The notes under the pieces: generated by a model
Seen by the model: only the letters and a program-made list of their open reading frames with translations
The model's database searches: none
What the model was told of the DNA's origin: nothing
From: JBBIRG01 sp964410965
GTDB taxonomy: Bacteria; CLD3; SB21; JBBIRG01
DNA length: 64,000 nt
Direction of reading: 5' to 3'
NCBI GenBank assembly: GCA_964410965.1
Contig: CAYPIY010000007.1
Coordinates: 124,001-188,000 of the forward strand
Part shown: piece after piece, positions 29,126-39,530 of the stretch
How the letters are laid out: each line of letters opens with the position of its first letter
How positions within the stretch are numbered: the first letter of the stretch is position 1
Translations under genes and position numbers: made by a program

Positions 29126-29149
29126 AAAAATTCTCAAATTTTGAGAAAA
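29126..29149 (+). promoter_or_regulatory. Second copy of TTCTCAAATTTTGAGAA palindrome
   Basis: The perfect palindrome at 29131-29147 is identical to that at 351-367 read in the direction of its PIN gene, and the identity extends to 24 bases. It lies about 450 bases upstream of the XRE-ImmA gene, further than a normal operator. Whether it is an operator, a recombination site or a repeat end is not known. Confidence 0.45.
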
Positions 29150-29310
29150 TATATGATCCCTTGTTTCTTATATTAATAAAGTAATTATGAATAGAAGCTT
29201 AAAATCTTATTTTCCTACTTGAAAGTATGACGGATTTACTTGATATGTTTTTATGCTATAATAATTTTCCTTTGAAAATCTTATTCAAAAACATATATTA
29301 ATTTTTCAGA

Positions 29311-29504
29311 ATGATATTTTATGATGCGTGTCCCAACAATTATTATTAACAATGTCCTGAATCCATATTTTATAGTGGTTTTCAGTATTTTTGAATTTTT
29401 TCGATTTCATTTTATTACAAATAATTGTGCGTCATAAAATCAAACATTTACATGAACGATTTATAACTTTTTCATCAACGTTGGGACACTCATGATATTT
29501 TATG
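29311..29504. mobile_element. Non-coding MITE-like element
   Basis: Inverted ends GTGTCCCAAC (29328-29337) and GTTGGGACAC (29480-29489) bound about 160 bases of AT-rich, non-coding DNA. The arms extend imperfectly to 17 bases. Immediately outside, ATGATATTTTATG occurs at 29311-29323 and again at 29492-29504, a 13-base direct repeat that could be a target-site duplication. It has no transposase, so it would need one in trans. It sits just upstream of the XRE-ImmA/PIN pair. Confidence 0.5.
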
Positions 29505-29595
29505 TAAATGAAAAATGTAATATTTAATAAGACGAGTTTAAAACAATGAATACAAGAAACTTCAACTTTTTATATAATGAAAACATACATAAATC

Positions 29596-30768
29596 ATGAT
29601 AGATAAAGCAGACATAACTCCCAAAATACTGAAATGGGCCAGAGAATCCGCGAGGATAACCGAAGAAATCGCAGCTTCTAAGGTCAATGTAACCGTTGAA
29701 AAATTAAAAGAGTGGGAAGAAGGAATCAGCCAACCCACCATTCACCAGGCAGAAACACTTGCGAAAGCCTATCGAAGGCCGTTTGCATTATTTTTTTTGC
29801 CGGACATTCCAAGAGATTTTCAGCCGTTAAAGGATTTCAGAAGAAAAGATTCAAAGGCGCTGGGAACCGCTTCAATTTTTATTATCAGAGAAATTCAGCA
29901 AAAGCAGTCATGGATTAGAGACGTGTATGAAGAAAATAATGAAACAAAATTACCGTTTGTTGGTAGATTTTCTCTAAAAGATGAACCGATACAAGTCGCT
30001 GATGATATTAGTAAGACGCTTGGAATTAATCCGCCCAATTATACATCCGCTAGTCCGATAAAAGAATGGATTGACAAATCGGAAACCAAGGGTATTTTTA
30101 TTTCAAGAACCAGTTTTATCCATTCACACCTGACATTGGATAGCGAGGAGATACAAGGATTCTCAATAGCGGATTCATACGCTCCTTTTGTCTTTATAAA
30201 TTCTGACGATTGGGAGGCGCCTCAGCTTTTTACTTTAGTTCATGAATTGGCTCATATATGGATTGCCGAATCGGGTATTTCAAATGAAATAGAACCGGGA
30301 TTAATACGCAAAGATACAAGGCATCCGGTTGAATTATTCAGTAATGAAGTTGCGGCGAGCGCCTTAATGCCGGAAGACTTGATAAAAAATATTGGCCCAT
30401 CCGTTTTTAATTCTTCTAAGGAAATATTTAAGATATCAGGATTACTCGGTGTAAGTTCGTTTGCGTTATTGGTAAGGGCTATGAATCTCCAGATCATTTC
30501 ACCCGATAAATACCGTAAATTAAAACGAGAGGCGGATGTCCAATTTTCAGAGTTTTTGAGAATGCAGGAAGCAAAGAAAGAAAAACAAAAATCACAAAAA
30601 GGCGGTCCCAACCCTTACCTGTTGCGATTAAATAAAAACAGCCGGCTTTTCACGCAAATTGTTATTGACGCGTTCAAGGGAGGAACCATTGAACCGACCC
30701 TTGCGAGTTTGTTATTAAACACAAAATTGAATCATTTTCAAAAACTCGAAGCTCAGTTATACAAATGA
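29596..30768 (+). CDS. XRE-ImmA/IrrE metallopeptidase regulator (antitoxin-like)
   Basis: This 390-residue protein has an N-terminal XRE helix-turn-helix (about 10-60; KLKEWEEGISQPTIHQAETL), the linker RRPFALFFLPDIP typical of this family, and an ImmA/IrrE zinc protease domain with HELAH at 216-220 and third ligand Glu251 in ELFSNEVAASALMP. Proteins of this COG2856 type bind DNA and cleave a partner repressor or antitoxin. The stop overlaps the next gene's ATG by four bases. It therefore probably regulates, and may control by proteolysis, the PIN protein encoded downstream. Codon use is AT-rich relative to umuC. Confidence 0.88.
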   Translation: MIDKADITPKILKWARESARITEEIAASKVNVTVEKLKEWEEGISQPTIHQAETLAKAYRRPFALFFLPDIPRDFQPLKDFRRKDSKALGTASIFIIREIQQKQSWIRDVYEENNETKLPFVGRFSLKDEPIQVADDISKTLGINPPNYTSASPIKEWIDKSETKGIFISRTSFIHSHLTLDSEEIQGFSIADSYAPFVFINSDDWEAPQLFTLVHELAHIWIAESGISNEIEPGLIRKDTRHPVELFSNEVAASALMPEDLIKNIGPSVFNSSKEIFKISGLLGVSSFALLVRAMNLQIISPDKYRKLKREADVQFSEFLRMQEAKKEKQKSQKGGPNPYLLRLNKNSRLFTQIVIDAFKGGTIEPTLASLLLNTKLNHFQKLEAQLYK

Positions 30769-31274
30769 GCACCGTTCCAAAAATCTATTGTACAGACGCG
30801 AACGTATTGATTCAGGCCTGGCAAAAATACTACTCTCCAAAAATATGTCCATCGTATTGGGATATTCTAAACGAGCTTGGTGAACGAAATAAAATATTTT
30901 TGCCACAAATGGTTTATGAAGAAATAACTCGTACGGAAGATGATTTAGCGGATTGGCTCAAAAATAGTAACATTTCTATAAAGAAAAATGATTCCGTTGT
31001 GATAGAATGTTTGAGAAAAATATATGATGTGAATCCTTTACATAAGTTTCTGGTTGATAATACCAAACAAAGATCTTTAGCCGATCCGTGGGTAATTGCG
31101 CACGCGATCAAAGAGAAAGCGATCGTGGTAACGAAAGAAAACAAGGAAACCGCGGGTAACTCAACAAAAATTAAAATACCCAATGTTTGTGATAACATGG
31201 GCGTACGATGTATTGATGATTTTCAAATGATCCAAGAATTAAATATTCAATTTGACTGTAAAATTATTAATTAA
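30765..31274 (+). CDS. DUF4411-family PIN-domain protein (toxin-like)
   Basis: This 169-residue protein starts with a PIN core IYCTDANVLIQ (Asp11), has QMVYEEITR with a second acidic ligand, and SLADPWVIAHAIKEKAIVVT carrying a third. This is the DUF4411 version of the PIN fold, frequently coded next to XRE-ImmA proteins. It would be a Mg-dependent RNase toxin. Translational coupling (ATGA) to the XRE-ImmA gene supports a two-component toxin-antitoxin or abortive-defence role, which is inference. A PIN gene of different sequence sits at the window's left edge. Confidence 0.85.
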   Translation: MSTVPKIYCTDANVLIQAWQKYYSPKICPSYWDILNELGERNKIFLPQMVYEEITRTEDDLADWLKNSNISIKKNDSVVIECLRKIYDVNPLHKFLVDNTKQRSLADPWVIAHAIKEKAIVVTKENKETAGNSTKIKIPNVCDNMGVRCIDDFQMIQELNIQFDCKIIN

Positions 31275-31388
31275 AATAAAAGTGAAACCATGACTTTTCA
31301 CGATCTATAAACCAACAAAGCCGGGCTTCATTCGAGGCTTGGTTTGATATTTACCGCCCCGTCAAGGGCGTGAGAAATAAATATACCG

Positions 31389-31413
31389 TTGGACGAAATT
31401 CATTTCGTCCCAA
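31389..31413. repeat. Short CGAA...TTCG palindrome, third copy
   Basis: GGACGAAATTCATTTCGTCC (31391-31410) has perfect 9-bp arms with a 2-base centre and near-symmetric flanks. It lies in the 264-base gap after the PIN gene, close to a weaker hairpin of the GCCCCGTCAAGGGC type at 31357-31370. It shares its layout with the two palindromes at 29001-29060. Confidence 0.55.
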
Positions 31414-31538
31414 TAAATATTATGATAGCCCAAATTAATAAGCCCCGAATGAAAAGGAATCTCATTTGACATTACCGGCCGGATTTGGTAAATTGAACGT
31501 ATTGGAATATCTTTATACAAACTGCATTGAGAGAATAT

Positions 31539-33971
31539 ATGAAAAAGAAAATGATCGGCCTTTTTTCGTTCATGATTATTTTTGCGATTAATAATTGCAC
31601 GGATAATGACAAAACCGAACTGGCGTTAGTAACGACTGATGAAGCCGGTACCATAACCGCGACGACGGCTGTTTCCGGAGGTTATGTCACTTCCGACGGC
31701 GGAGCCGATGTGACCGCCAAAGGCGTTTGCTGGGATACGATCATTAATCCCACGACCGCGGACAGCAAAACCAATAACGGCAATGGAACCGGCGGATACG
31801 GAAGCCAGATCACCGGATTGAGACCGAATAAAACCTATTATGTACGCGCATACGCGGTAAATAGTGTAGGTACAGCCTATGGCAATGAAATTAATTTTAC
31901 GACATTAAACGGGACGGCTCCTCCCGTTACAACCACTTCCATTACCAATATAACAGCCAATTCAGCCGTCAGCGGCGGCACGATTTCTTCCGATGGCGGT
32001 GCGCCCGTAACCGCGCGTGGTGTGTGCTGGGATACGTTATCAGATCCGACCATTTTAAAAAGTCATACCAGCGACAGTTCCGGCACCGGCAGTTTTGTCA
32101 GCAACATTACCGGATTACTTCTTAATAAAACATATTATGTGCGGGCGTACGCGGTAAATTCAATTGGCGTCCGTTACGGTAATGAATTATCCCTTTCCAT
32201 CACGGTTCCCGCTGTTACAACCGATACATCTGAAATCGTTTCATATACAACGATTACGACCGGAGGAAGAGTAACCAATAAAGGCGGCGCTGATGTAACC
32301 GCACGCGGAGTGTGCTGGAGCGTTTCGCATAACCCGGCTTTGACGGATTCACACACGATTAACGGTACAGGCACGGGCACGTTCACCAGTTCATTAATAA
32401 ATTTAATGCCGAACACGACGTATTACATCCGTGCGTATGCGACCAACAGCATTGGCACAGGATACGGAAATGAAATTTCCCGGAAAACATTAGCGAATAC
32501 GGCTCCGGTTGTTACTACCAATTCAATCACGGATTATTCCTATACTACGGCGACCTGCGGAGGCAATGTAACTTCCGATGGCGGATTAAATGTAACATTG
32601 CGTGGTGTTTGCTGGAGCACTTTACAAAATCCAACTACCGCGGACAGTAAAACGAACAATGGCACAGGAACCGGTGCATTCACTAGTTCAATGACGAATT
32701 TGACTCCCAATACACTTTATTATGTGAGAGCATTTTCGACAAATAGTTTGGGAACTTCCTATGGGAATCAAGTGACTGTGACGACATTGGCTTATACCGC
32801 GCCGACGGTTACTACCGGCTCGGTTTCAGCCTATTCATATACCACAGCAACCTGCGGCGGAAATGTAACAGCCGATGGAGGACAAACGGTAACCGCGAGA
32901 GGCGTTTGCTGGAGCGCATTACAAAATCCAACCATTGCTGATAGTAAAACAAACGATGGCAACGGAACCGGAACTTATATTAGTTCATTAACAAGTTTGG
33001 CGCCTAATACAATTTATTATGTTAGAGCATACGCGTCAAATAGTATAGGTACAAACTATGGTAATGAAATTTCATTTACTACTTTGGCTCTTTCAACACC
33101 TCTTGTTCAAACTAATCAACCTACAAATATCCAAAATAAATCGGCAATTTGTGGGGGAACTATTAATTCAGATGGGGGAATATCAATAAGTGAGAGAGGA
33201 ATATGTTGGGATACTCTATCTAATCCTACTTATGCCGCTAATCATATTAGTAGTGGTACAGGGATAGGATCTTTTTTGATTACCGTAACAGGTTTAACAA
33301 AAAATACAACTTATTATTTACGCGCCTTTGCCCGTAATTCACTTGGCATTAGTTATGGGGACAATATCAGTTTCAATACGCTGAATTATGATGCGACAAT
33401 TACTGATATTGACGGTAATCTTTATCATACGATTGTAATTGGAACACAAGAATGGTTAATTGAAAATCTAAAAACTACAAAATATCGCGATGGTACTCCT
33501 ATTCCGAATGTAACAGTTGATACTACATGGATAAATTTAAGAACTGGAGCATATCGAAACTACAATGATAATCCATCCTATTCAACAGTATATGGACTAT
33601 TGTATAATTGGTACGCAGTTACCGATACACATATTTTAGCACCCCAAGGATGGCATGTTGCATCAGATTCAGACTGGACTATTCTAATTAATTACCTTGG
33701 TGGTAGTACAGTTGCTGGTGGAAAGATGAAAGAAACAGGGACGAGTCATTGGTGGAACCCTAATACTGGAGCTACAAATGAAAGCGGTTTTACTGCATTG
33801 CCTGGAGGCGGCACATTTGGTCGCTTGGGTGATATTGGATCATGGTGGACAATTACCTCAATAGATTTAATGAATGCCTGGAGAACAATTTTGTATCATG
33901 ATTATACCGGTACAACTCAAACAGATGCATGGAAGCCTACAGGTTTGAGTGTCCGTTGTGTGAAGGATTGA
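31539..33971 (+). CDS. Multi-repeat surface lipoprotein with FISUMP domain
   Basis: From ATG 31539 (MKKKMIGLFSFMIIFAINNC; lipobox Cys20) this is an 810-residue lipoprotein. It has six tandem repeats of about 95 residues, each with TSDGG-like, VTARGVCW and YYVRAYAVNSIGTAYGNE elements (FN3/Ig-like), to about residue 615. The C terminus is a FISUMP domain (about 620-810) with DIDGNLYHTIVIGTQEWL, GWHVASDSDW and a final SVRCVKD. It is probably an adhesin or glycan-associated surface protein. The DNA changes abruptly in repeat 6: from about 33.06 kb it is much more AT-rich, like the next gene. A TTG at 31527 is an alternative start. Confidence 0.85.
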   Translation: MKKKMIGLFSFMIIFAINNCTDNDKTELALVTTDEAGTITATTAVSGGYVTSDGGADVTAKGVCWDTIINPTTADSKTNNGNGTGGYGSQITGLRPNKTYYVRAYAVNSVGTAYGNEINFTTLNGTAPPVTTTSITNITANSAVSGGTISSDGGAPVTARGVCWDTLSDPTILKSHTSDSSGTGSFVSNITGLLLNKTYYVRAYAVNSIGVRYGNELSLSITVPAVTTDTSEIVSYTTITTGGRVTNKGGADVTARGVCWSVSHNPALTDSHTINGTGTGTFTSSLINLMPNTTYYIRAYATNSIGTGYGNEISRKTLANTAPVVTTNSITDYSYTTATCGGNVTSDGGLNVTLRGVCWSTLQNPTTADSKTNNGTGTGAFTSSMTNLTPNTLYYVRAFSTNSLGTSYGNQVTVTTLAYTAPTVTTGSVSAYSYTTATCGGNVTADGGQTVTARGVCWSALQNPTIADSKTNDGNGTGTYISSLTSLAPNTIYYVRAYASNSIGTNYGNEISFTTLALSTPLVQTNQPTNIQNKSAICGGTINSDGGISISERGICWDTLSNPTYAANHISSGTGIGSFLITVTGLTKNTTYYLRAFARNSLGISYGDNISFNTLNYDATITDIDGNLYHTIVIGTQEWLIENLKTTKYRDGTPIPNVTVDTTWINLRTGAYRNYNDNPSYSTVYGLLYNWYAVTDTHILAPQGWHVASDSDWTILINYLGGSTVAGGKMKETGTSHWWNPNTGATNESGFTALPGGGTFGRLGDIGSWWTITSIDLMNAWRTILYHDYTGTTQTDAWKPTGLSVRCVKD

Positions 33972-34070
33972 TTTAATTAGAATTAAAAATCAATATGAAA
34001 AATAATTATTGAATAAGCAACACCGACAATTTAAGCTCTGTCATGGGCGGAAGAAAGAACTTGTACTGCG

Positions 34071-34913
34071 ATGAATACAATTGTTACAAAACAAGTTACG
34101 AGAAAATTCACAAAATTCTTTTATGACAATGAAAAGGATATTATTGATAGTGTTGATACATTTTTAAAAAAAATTAAAGCTGAAAGAATAAATTCAGAGA
34201 AATTAAAAGAAGGAACCACTTGGTATTTTAGAGGAGATAAATTAAATGAAAAATTAATTCCTTCTATCGGTAAGCTTCAACAGTATTGTGGACTTGAATA
34301 TACTCTTACTTTAGAAGATGAAAAAAGGATTTTTCATAGATTTCGAAGATTCGCTTATAAACATTTAGGTGGAATTACAAATGAATGGGAAGCTATGTTT
34401 TTAGCTCGACATTATGATCTACCAACAAGAATATTAGACTGGACTTCAAATCCACTACATGCATTATATTTTTCTTGTTCACCTCGGAAAGAAAAAAAAG
34501 AAAAAGGAGTCGTTTGGGGCATTCTGAGAATAAAGGATGAAGATAGTGATTTGGATATATTTAAGGACGAAAATAAAAATCCTTTAAGATTGTATTACGA
34601 AGGTGATAAACAAGAAAGAGCAATTAAATTAATATATCCAGTATACAATTCAGATAGACTAATTGCTCAAAAAGGTATATTTACTTGGCACTCACATCCA
34701 AAAATTCCTTTAGATAGACTTGCTGGAGAACCCTTTAATGAAGATAATCTTGATATCATTAAATTAGTGAGATGGAAAATTAATACAAAAAACAGATTAG
34801 AGATAATAAGAGATTTAGAGGGATTGGGAATTAGTCAAAGATATATTTTCCCTGATTTAGGCGGTATTGCTGAAGGTTTAAAAAATACTATTGTATTATG
34901 GAACGGTTCATAG
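34071..34913 (+). CDS. FRG-domain protein
   Basis: This 280-residue protein carries an FRG domain: TTWYFRGDKLNEKL (about 49-62) and LARHYDLPTRILDWTSNPLH with ALYFSC (about 108-134), the motifs that name the family. No signal or membrane segment is seen. FRG proteins are recurrent in phage-defence islands, but their reaction is not established. The gene is strongly AT-rich, like the 3' half of the preceding gene. It lies between that gene and a decayed transposase, so it was probably acquired. A defence role here is inference from family and context. Confidence 0.85.
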   Translation: MNTIVTKQVTRKFTKFFYDNEKDIIDSVDTFLKKIKAERINSEKLKEGTTWYFRGDKLNEKLIPSIGKLQQYCGLEYTLTLEDEKRIFHRFRRFAYKHLGGITNEWEAMFLARHYDLPTRILDWTSNPLHALYFSCSPRKEKKEKGVVWGILRIKDEDSDLDIFKDENKNPLRLYYEGDKQERAIKLIYPVYNSDRLIAQKGIFTWHSHPKIPLDRLAGEPFNEDNLDIIKLVRWKINTKNRLEIIRDLEGLGISQRYIFPDLGGIAEGLKNTIVLWNGS

Positions 34914-35048
34914 ATGGTCACTAAAATATAAAAATAAATAACTCATGTATCACACCCTTTCTCTCATTCTCGAACTCATACAGCCTTCACTACCTCCATC
35001 TTTCTTTACTCCGCCTTCGTCGTCAAACGCAAATTCAGAACGTAATCC

Positions 35049-35692
35049 ATGCCCTACAATCCAAACATCCATCACCGACGATCGATTAGATTAAAAGGAT
35101 ATGATTATTCGCGGGAAAGCGCGTATTTCATCACCATATGCGTTAAAGACCACGAATGCCTCTTCGGTGCAATTAATGACGGAATGATGAAATTAAACTG
35201 TTTCGGTAAAATTGTGCGAGACACATGGAAAGATTTACCCAATCATAACGCAGATATTGTATTAGATCAATACATCATTATGCCCACTCATTTTCACGGC
35301 ATTATTATAATAACGGATTTTGCTGGGGCGGATTCCATCTTTCCCGATTCCGATCGGGCGGGATTCGTACGGGCGGGTTCAGAACCGCCCCAACGGATAA
35401 TACTCTTCCCGCCCCTGCGAAATCACTCAAACGCCAGGGATTACCCGAACTCGTACGCCAATTAAAAACATTTTCCGCGCGCCACATCAACGAATTGCGA
35501 AGTACACATGGCGTATCCGTATGGCAGCGGGATTATTATGAACGCATCATCCGCGACGAAAAGGAATTATACCGGATTCGGGAATACATCATCAACAATC
35601 CCGTGAACTGGCAAAATCCCGAAGAAAAAAATAACTCCAGATCCATCTGTATTACGCAAAATCACCGGAACAAAAATCATCTTTTATCGTAA
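35049..35692 (+). pseudogene. RAYT/IS200-like transposase, frameshifted
   Basis: The first frame (35049-35320) gives a Y1_Tnp/RAYT N-terminal half with RLKGYDYSRESAYFITICVK and the HUH motif MPTHFHGIIII. The C-terminal half continues in another frame: LPELVRQLKTFSARHINELR, then GVSVWQRDYYERIIRDE with the likely catalytic Tyr and IREYIINNPVNW to the stop at 35692. The frame break falls in a 67-base palindromic insert at 35325-35391 that resembles a REP element. As read, the first frame ends at 35465 and no intact transposase is made. It may be decayed or, less likely, a sequence error. Confidence 0.8.
35325..35391. repeat. REP-like palindromic insert inside the RAYT gene
   Basis: The left end GGGGCGGATTC pairs with the right end GAACCGCCCC (one bulge), and an inner GGGCGGGTTC (35371-35380) can compete for the same right arm. 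CCGATCGG lies between. The composition (very GC-rich) contrasts with the surrounding gene. This is typical of REP/BIME-type repeats that RAYT proteins mobilise. Confidence 0.6.
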
Positions 35693-35792
35693 ACTATTGC
35701 ACATTCATTGTGGAATTTTCAATTCATGAAGATCCCTTACGATATTAAAAATCTGTTCTCCCTATCACTCACCCTTAAATGGCTCAATATTT

Positions 35793-37976
35793 ATGAACCG
35801 GTATACTTGTTTCAGTCAATTAATGCTTTATATCGTCCTTTGCCTGTGCCAGATCGTTTTATCAAAACAACTTGAGGGCGCCGAACCGCTCAAACCATCG
35901 CGCGCCGAACAACCGCCGGTGATCGACGGACTGCTGAACGACGACATCTGGCAGAATACGCTGAAAGTCACGGAATTTACAACTTTCGCGCCGGACTTCG
36001 GAAAGACCATCTCCGAAAAAACCGAGGCGTACATGGCGTATGACGGCGAGAACCTGTATTTCGCGTTCCGCTGTTACGACCGCGAGCCGCATCAGATCAA
36101 ATCCAGCGTCACGTTCCGGGACAATATCATTCCCGACGACTGGATCTGCATCAATCTCGACTCCTTTAACGATCAGCAGGCGCTGTACGCGTTTTACGTG
36201 AATGCAAAGGGTATTCAGGCCGATTCACGCTTCTCCGCCGGCGTGGAGGATTTCTCAAGCGATCTGATCTGGTACAGCGAGTCGCAAACGGATGATCAGG
36301 GTTATACCGTCGAGATTAAAATTCCTCTTAAGAGCATCCGTTACGCGAACACGAATCCAGCGTATATGTCCATATTTTTTGAGCGCTATATCAGCCGGCG
36401 TTCCGAACACGGATCGTATCCCGCGTTTGATCCCGACAAGGGATTCGCGTTCCTGACACAGATGCAGGCGCTCGAACTGCATGACCTGCGGGACAGCCGC
36501 CTGATTGAAATCCTGCCTTCGGCAACTTATTCACGCCAGTCACGCCGCGAGGAAAACCGTCTGAAGCCGTACCGCAACCGGCCTGAATTAAGCCTGAACG
36601 TGAAGTTCGGTCTGACTTCGGACCTGATACTCGACGGAACGTACAACCCCGATTTCAGCCAGATCGAAGCCGACGCAGGGCAGGTGGACATCAACCTGCG
36701 GTCGGACCTTTTTTTCGCGGAAAAACGGCCGTTCTTCCTTGAAGGAAAAGAGAATTTCCAGTTTGCCGCCGAATCCGCATCGGAAACCGATCCCGTGCGG
36801 ACGATTGTCCATACGCGGAATATCGTGAACCCGCTCACCGGTTTCAAGCTCACCGGAAAAGTCACGCCGAAAACGACGGTTGCTTTCCTGTACGCTTTGG
36901 ATGAACTTTCCGCATCCGATTCCGCCGGACGGTACGCGCATGTGCCGGTAATCCGTTTCAAGCAAAATCTGAATGATGACAGCTATATCGGCGCTATTTA
37001 TACCGGCATCGAACAAGACAACGGGTATAACCGCGTTCTTGGAACGGATGTTTTTTACCGTCTCACGAAATCAAGCCAGATCCAGGCTCATGCTGTCGCT
37101 TCATGGAACAAAGACGAGATGGCGTCCGAACAGGCCGGGCGTGCGCTCGGTTTCAGATATTATTACAATACCCGTAACCTCGATGGTGATGTCACGATCA
37201 AGGATGTTTCAAAAAATCTGGCGATCGGAACCGGGTACGTAAGAAGAACAGGCATCGGGAGCGTCACCGGACTGCTCAGGCCGAAATTCTATCCGAAAAC
37301 GGAGCACATCCAGCGCATTGACGCGGAAATTTATTCCGCACAAACCAAAGATTATGAAAGCGGGGAATGGGAAACCTTTAATCATGTTTCCGTTCAGCCG
37401 TACTTTTTCGGACGCTCAACGGTTAAACTGAAATATTCTTATTCGACGGAAATATTTCTGAATAAAAAATTCAATACCGGCGGTTATCACGCAATGGTTG
37501 ACAGCTGGATCAATAATAAATTATCAGCCGGCTTACTCTATCGTCATATACAATCCGTGTTTTATTCAGCGGATCCGTATCAGGGTTACAGCAACATACT
37601 GAACGCAAGCCTGTACTATCAGCCGATTGAACGTATCGAGACGGAACTGAGCTATATTTACAGCGATTTTTACCGTAAGTCGGATTCTAAAAAATTGATC
37701 GATTACAAAATCGGCCGGGGCAAAATCAGTTATCAGTTCAACAAATATCTTTTCTTCAGGGCCGTTGCCGAGTATAATGACTATCATAAAACGCTTCTGA
37801 CCGATTTTCTGCTTTCATTTACTTATGTTCCGGGAACGGTTTTTCACGCGGGTTACGGATCGATCTACGAGAAATCCGAGTGGAATCCGGCTGAACAGAA
37901 TTATACATACAACCGCCGTTTCACCGAAGTGCGCAGGGGGGTTTTTCTGAAAATGTCGTATTTATGGCGCGTGTAA
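35793..37976 (+). CDS. DUF5916 outer-membrane protein with CBM9-like domain
   Basis: This 727-residue protein has a signal peptide (1-30), an N-terminal CBM9-like domain (about 35-220; PVIDGLLNDDIWQN, YDGENLYFAFRCYD), then DUF5916 with YNPDFSQIEADAGQVD and FFAEKRPFFLEGKENF, and a C-terminal outer-membrane barrel ending in LKMSYLWRV. The family is widespread in FCB bacteria and often near peptidases; it probably binds or imports a glycan or peptide, unproven. The DNA returns to the GC-richer composition of the chromosome, marking the right edge of the accessory island. Confidence 0.85.
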   Translation: MNRYTCFSQLMLYIVLCLCQIVLSKQLEGAEPLKPSRAEQPPVIDGLLNDDIWQNTLKVTEFTTFAPDFGKTISEKTEAYMAYDGENLYFAFRCYDREPHQIKSSVTFRDNIIPDDWICINLDSFNDQQALYAFYVNAKGIQADSRFSAGVEDFSSDLIWYSESQTDDQGYTVEIKIPLKSIRYANTNPAYMSIFFERYISRRSEHGSYPAFDPDKGFAFLTQMQALELHDLRDSRLIEILPSATYSRQSRREENRLKPYRNRPELSLNVKFGLTSDLILDGTYNPDFSQIEADAGQVDINLRSDLFFAEKRPFFLEGKENFQFAAESASETDPVRTIVHTRNIVNPLTGFKLTGKVTPKTTVAFLYALDELSASDSAGRYAHVPVIRFKQNLNDDSYIGAIYTGIEQDNGYNRVLGTDVFYRLTKSSQIQAHAVASWNKDEMASEQAGRALGFRYYYNTRNLDGDVTIKDVSKNLAIGTGYVRRTGIGSVTGLLRPKFYPKTEHIQRIDAEIYSAQTKDYESGEWETFNHVSVQPYFFGRSTVKLKYSYSTEIFLNKKFNTGGYHAMVDSWINNKLSAGLLYRHIQSVFYSADPYQGYSNILNASLYYQPIERIETELSYIYSDFYRKSDSKKLIDYKIGRGKISYQFNKYLFFRAVAEYNDYHKTLLTDFLLSFTYVPGTVFHAGYGSIYEKSEWNPAEQNYTYNRRFTEVRRGVFLKMSYLWRV

Positions 37977-38124
37977 TTTTCGCTTCCTTTGCCGGCGCTA
38001 TGATGATTTCGTAATTAATGCGCATACAATTACGATAGCGATTTTTTTTACTGTCTTGATTACTTCCATTTAGTTTTCGATATTGAGAACCAACAACATA
38101 TCCTTTACTAAAACGGATTCATGT

Positions 38125-39219
38125 ATGAATCGGATTTTGTTAATTTTCACATTTCTGTTAGTCACGGAAAAAATATCCGCCCAGGATGATCTGGAATCGT
38201 CTGTTATCAACCTTGCGGAAGATGTCGCAAGGGAATATGTAAAACCCGCCGTGTCGGGTTTCGGGGCGAATATGAATTCGGGTTGGTTCCATAAACCGCC
38301 GTCGGCAAAAACATTTGGATTTAACTTTGAGTTCGGCATGGTCGGAATGATGTCCTTTTCTCCGAAGGGCAACCGGCATTTTTCTCTGGGCAGTTTATTG
38401 CTGTTCGATTCAACTGACGCGGCGCGCATCACGGGAGGCATTGATCAATTGTCGCAGTTTGCCGGGTATGATACCAATCAGATAAACATCATCACGGATC
38501 AGATGAAAAACCAGCTCGCCGGATATAATATTAAGGTAAAAATTTCCGGCGGAACATTCTCTGGAAATAAAAAAGACAGCATCCGCATTCAATATGACGG
38601 AGGTCCTTTATATTTTACGGATCCGCAGACCGGACAAACGGACTCGGTTGATTTACGCAATGTCGGAAAAGCGATAGTCATGAAATCAGCGGGACTTGGC
38701 GTTCAGGCTCTCCCTTTTTTTTGTTACCAGATCAGCGTTGGGACCATTTACGGCACGCAATTCACGCTGCGTTTTCTGCCCGCAACAAAATCCAAAAAAG
38801 AAGTCGGCAGGTTCTCATACGGAGGCATTGGCATTCAGCACAATCCGAGAGTCTGGTCGGATAAAAAATGGCCGGTCGATGTTGCCGTGGCCCTGTTCAC
38901 GCAGAAAATGAAGCAGGGCAAATTCTTCGAAGCCGGAGCGAGCGCTTTCGGTATCACGGTCGGAAAACAACTTGGCTGGCGCTTCCTGAATATCAGCCCG
39001 TACGCGGGACTGATGGCGGAATCGTCCTACATGAAATTCATGTACGACTATAAAAACAATTCAGGAGAAACGGAAAAGGTAACCATTCGTCTTAAAGGGA
39101 AAAACCGATCACGCCTGACGATCGGATCATCTTTCCGCGCCGCGATCGTGAATTTCAACATCGATTACAGTTTCGGCAAATACGATGTGTTGAGCTCAGG
39201 ACTGACGCTGGCATTTTGA
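38125..39219 (+). CDS. DUF6588-like outer-membrane protein
   Basis: This 364-residue protein starts at ATG 38125 (MNRILLIFTFLLVTEKISAQ, a signal peptide). An upstream ATG at 38083 adds a leader with no signal character. The mature protein has amphipathic beta-strands, repeated Gly/aromatic patterns and GFGANMNSGWFHKP near the N terminus, as in DUF6588-type barrels. The last residue is Phe, as in many outer-membrane proteins. It follows the DUF5916 gene after 148 bases. Substrate unknown. Confidence 0.7.
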   Translation: MNRILLIFTFLLVTEKISAQDDLESSVINLAEDVAREYVKPAVSGFGANMNSGWFHKPPSAKTFGFNFEFGMVGMMSFSPKGNRHFSLGSLLLFDSTDAARITGGIDQLSQFAGYDTNQINIITDQMKNQLAGYNIKVKISGGTFSGNKKDSIRIQYDGGPLYFTDPQTGQTDSVDLRNVGKAIVMKSAGLGVQALPFFCYQISVGTIYGTQFTLRFLPATKSKKEVGRFSYGGIGIQHNPRVWSDKKWPVDVAVALFTQKMKQGKFFEAGASAFGITVGKQLGWRFLNISPYAGLMAESSYMKFMYDYKNNSGETEKVTIRLKGKNRSRLTIGSSFRAAIVNFNIDYSFGKYDVLSSGLTLAF

Positions 39220-39530
39220 CAGCTTTTTCAGTCGCGTTCAGCACAGCGTTTGAATCGGCCTTTTCATCATGCGATATCCCGGTTTTGATGTGATAAAGCG
39301 TCCGTCCGTTAATGCTTTGGAAAGGAATCATCTTTCAGGGGATAAGACAAATCCGCCTGTCGGATATCGGATCGTACGATTTCATTTTGTTTCCATGAAT
39401 TATACTCGGATAAGGCGTTGCGATTGTTCATGAGTAAGAAGTATAAATACGGAAGTAAAAATAAAATCAGAGGTTATGAGATTATTCCTTTCATTTGATT
39501 CGCCAGAACGGAAGATAAATATTCAACGAT
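39220..39530. other. Intergenic between convergent genes, nothing found
   Basis: No ORF of credible length, RNA or strong terminator hairpin was found. The DNA composition is that of the surrounding chromosome. Confidence 0.4.
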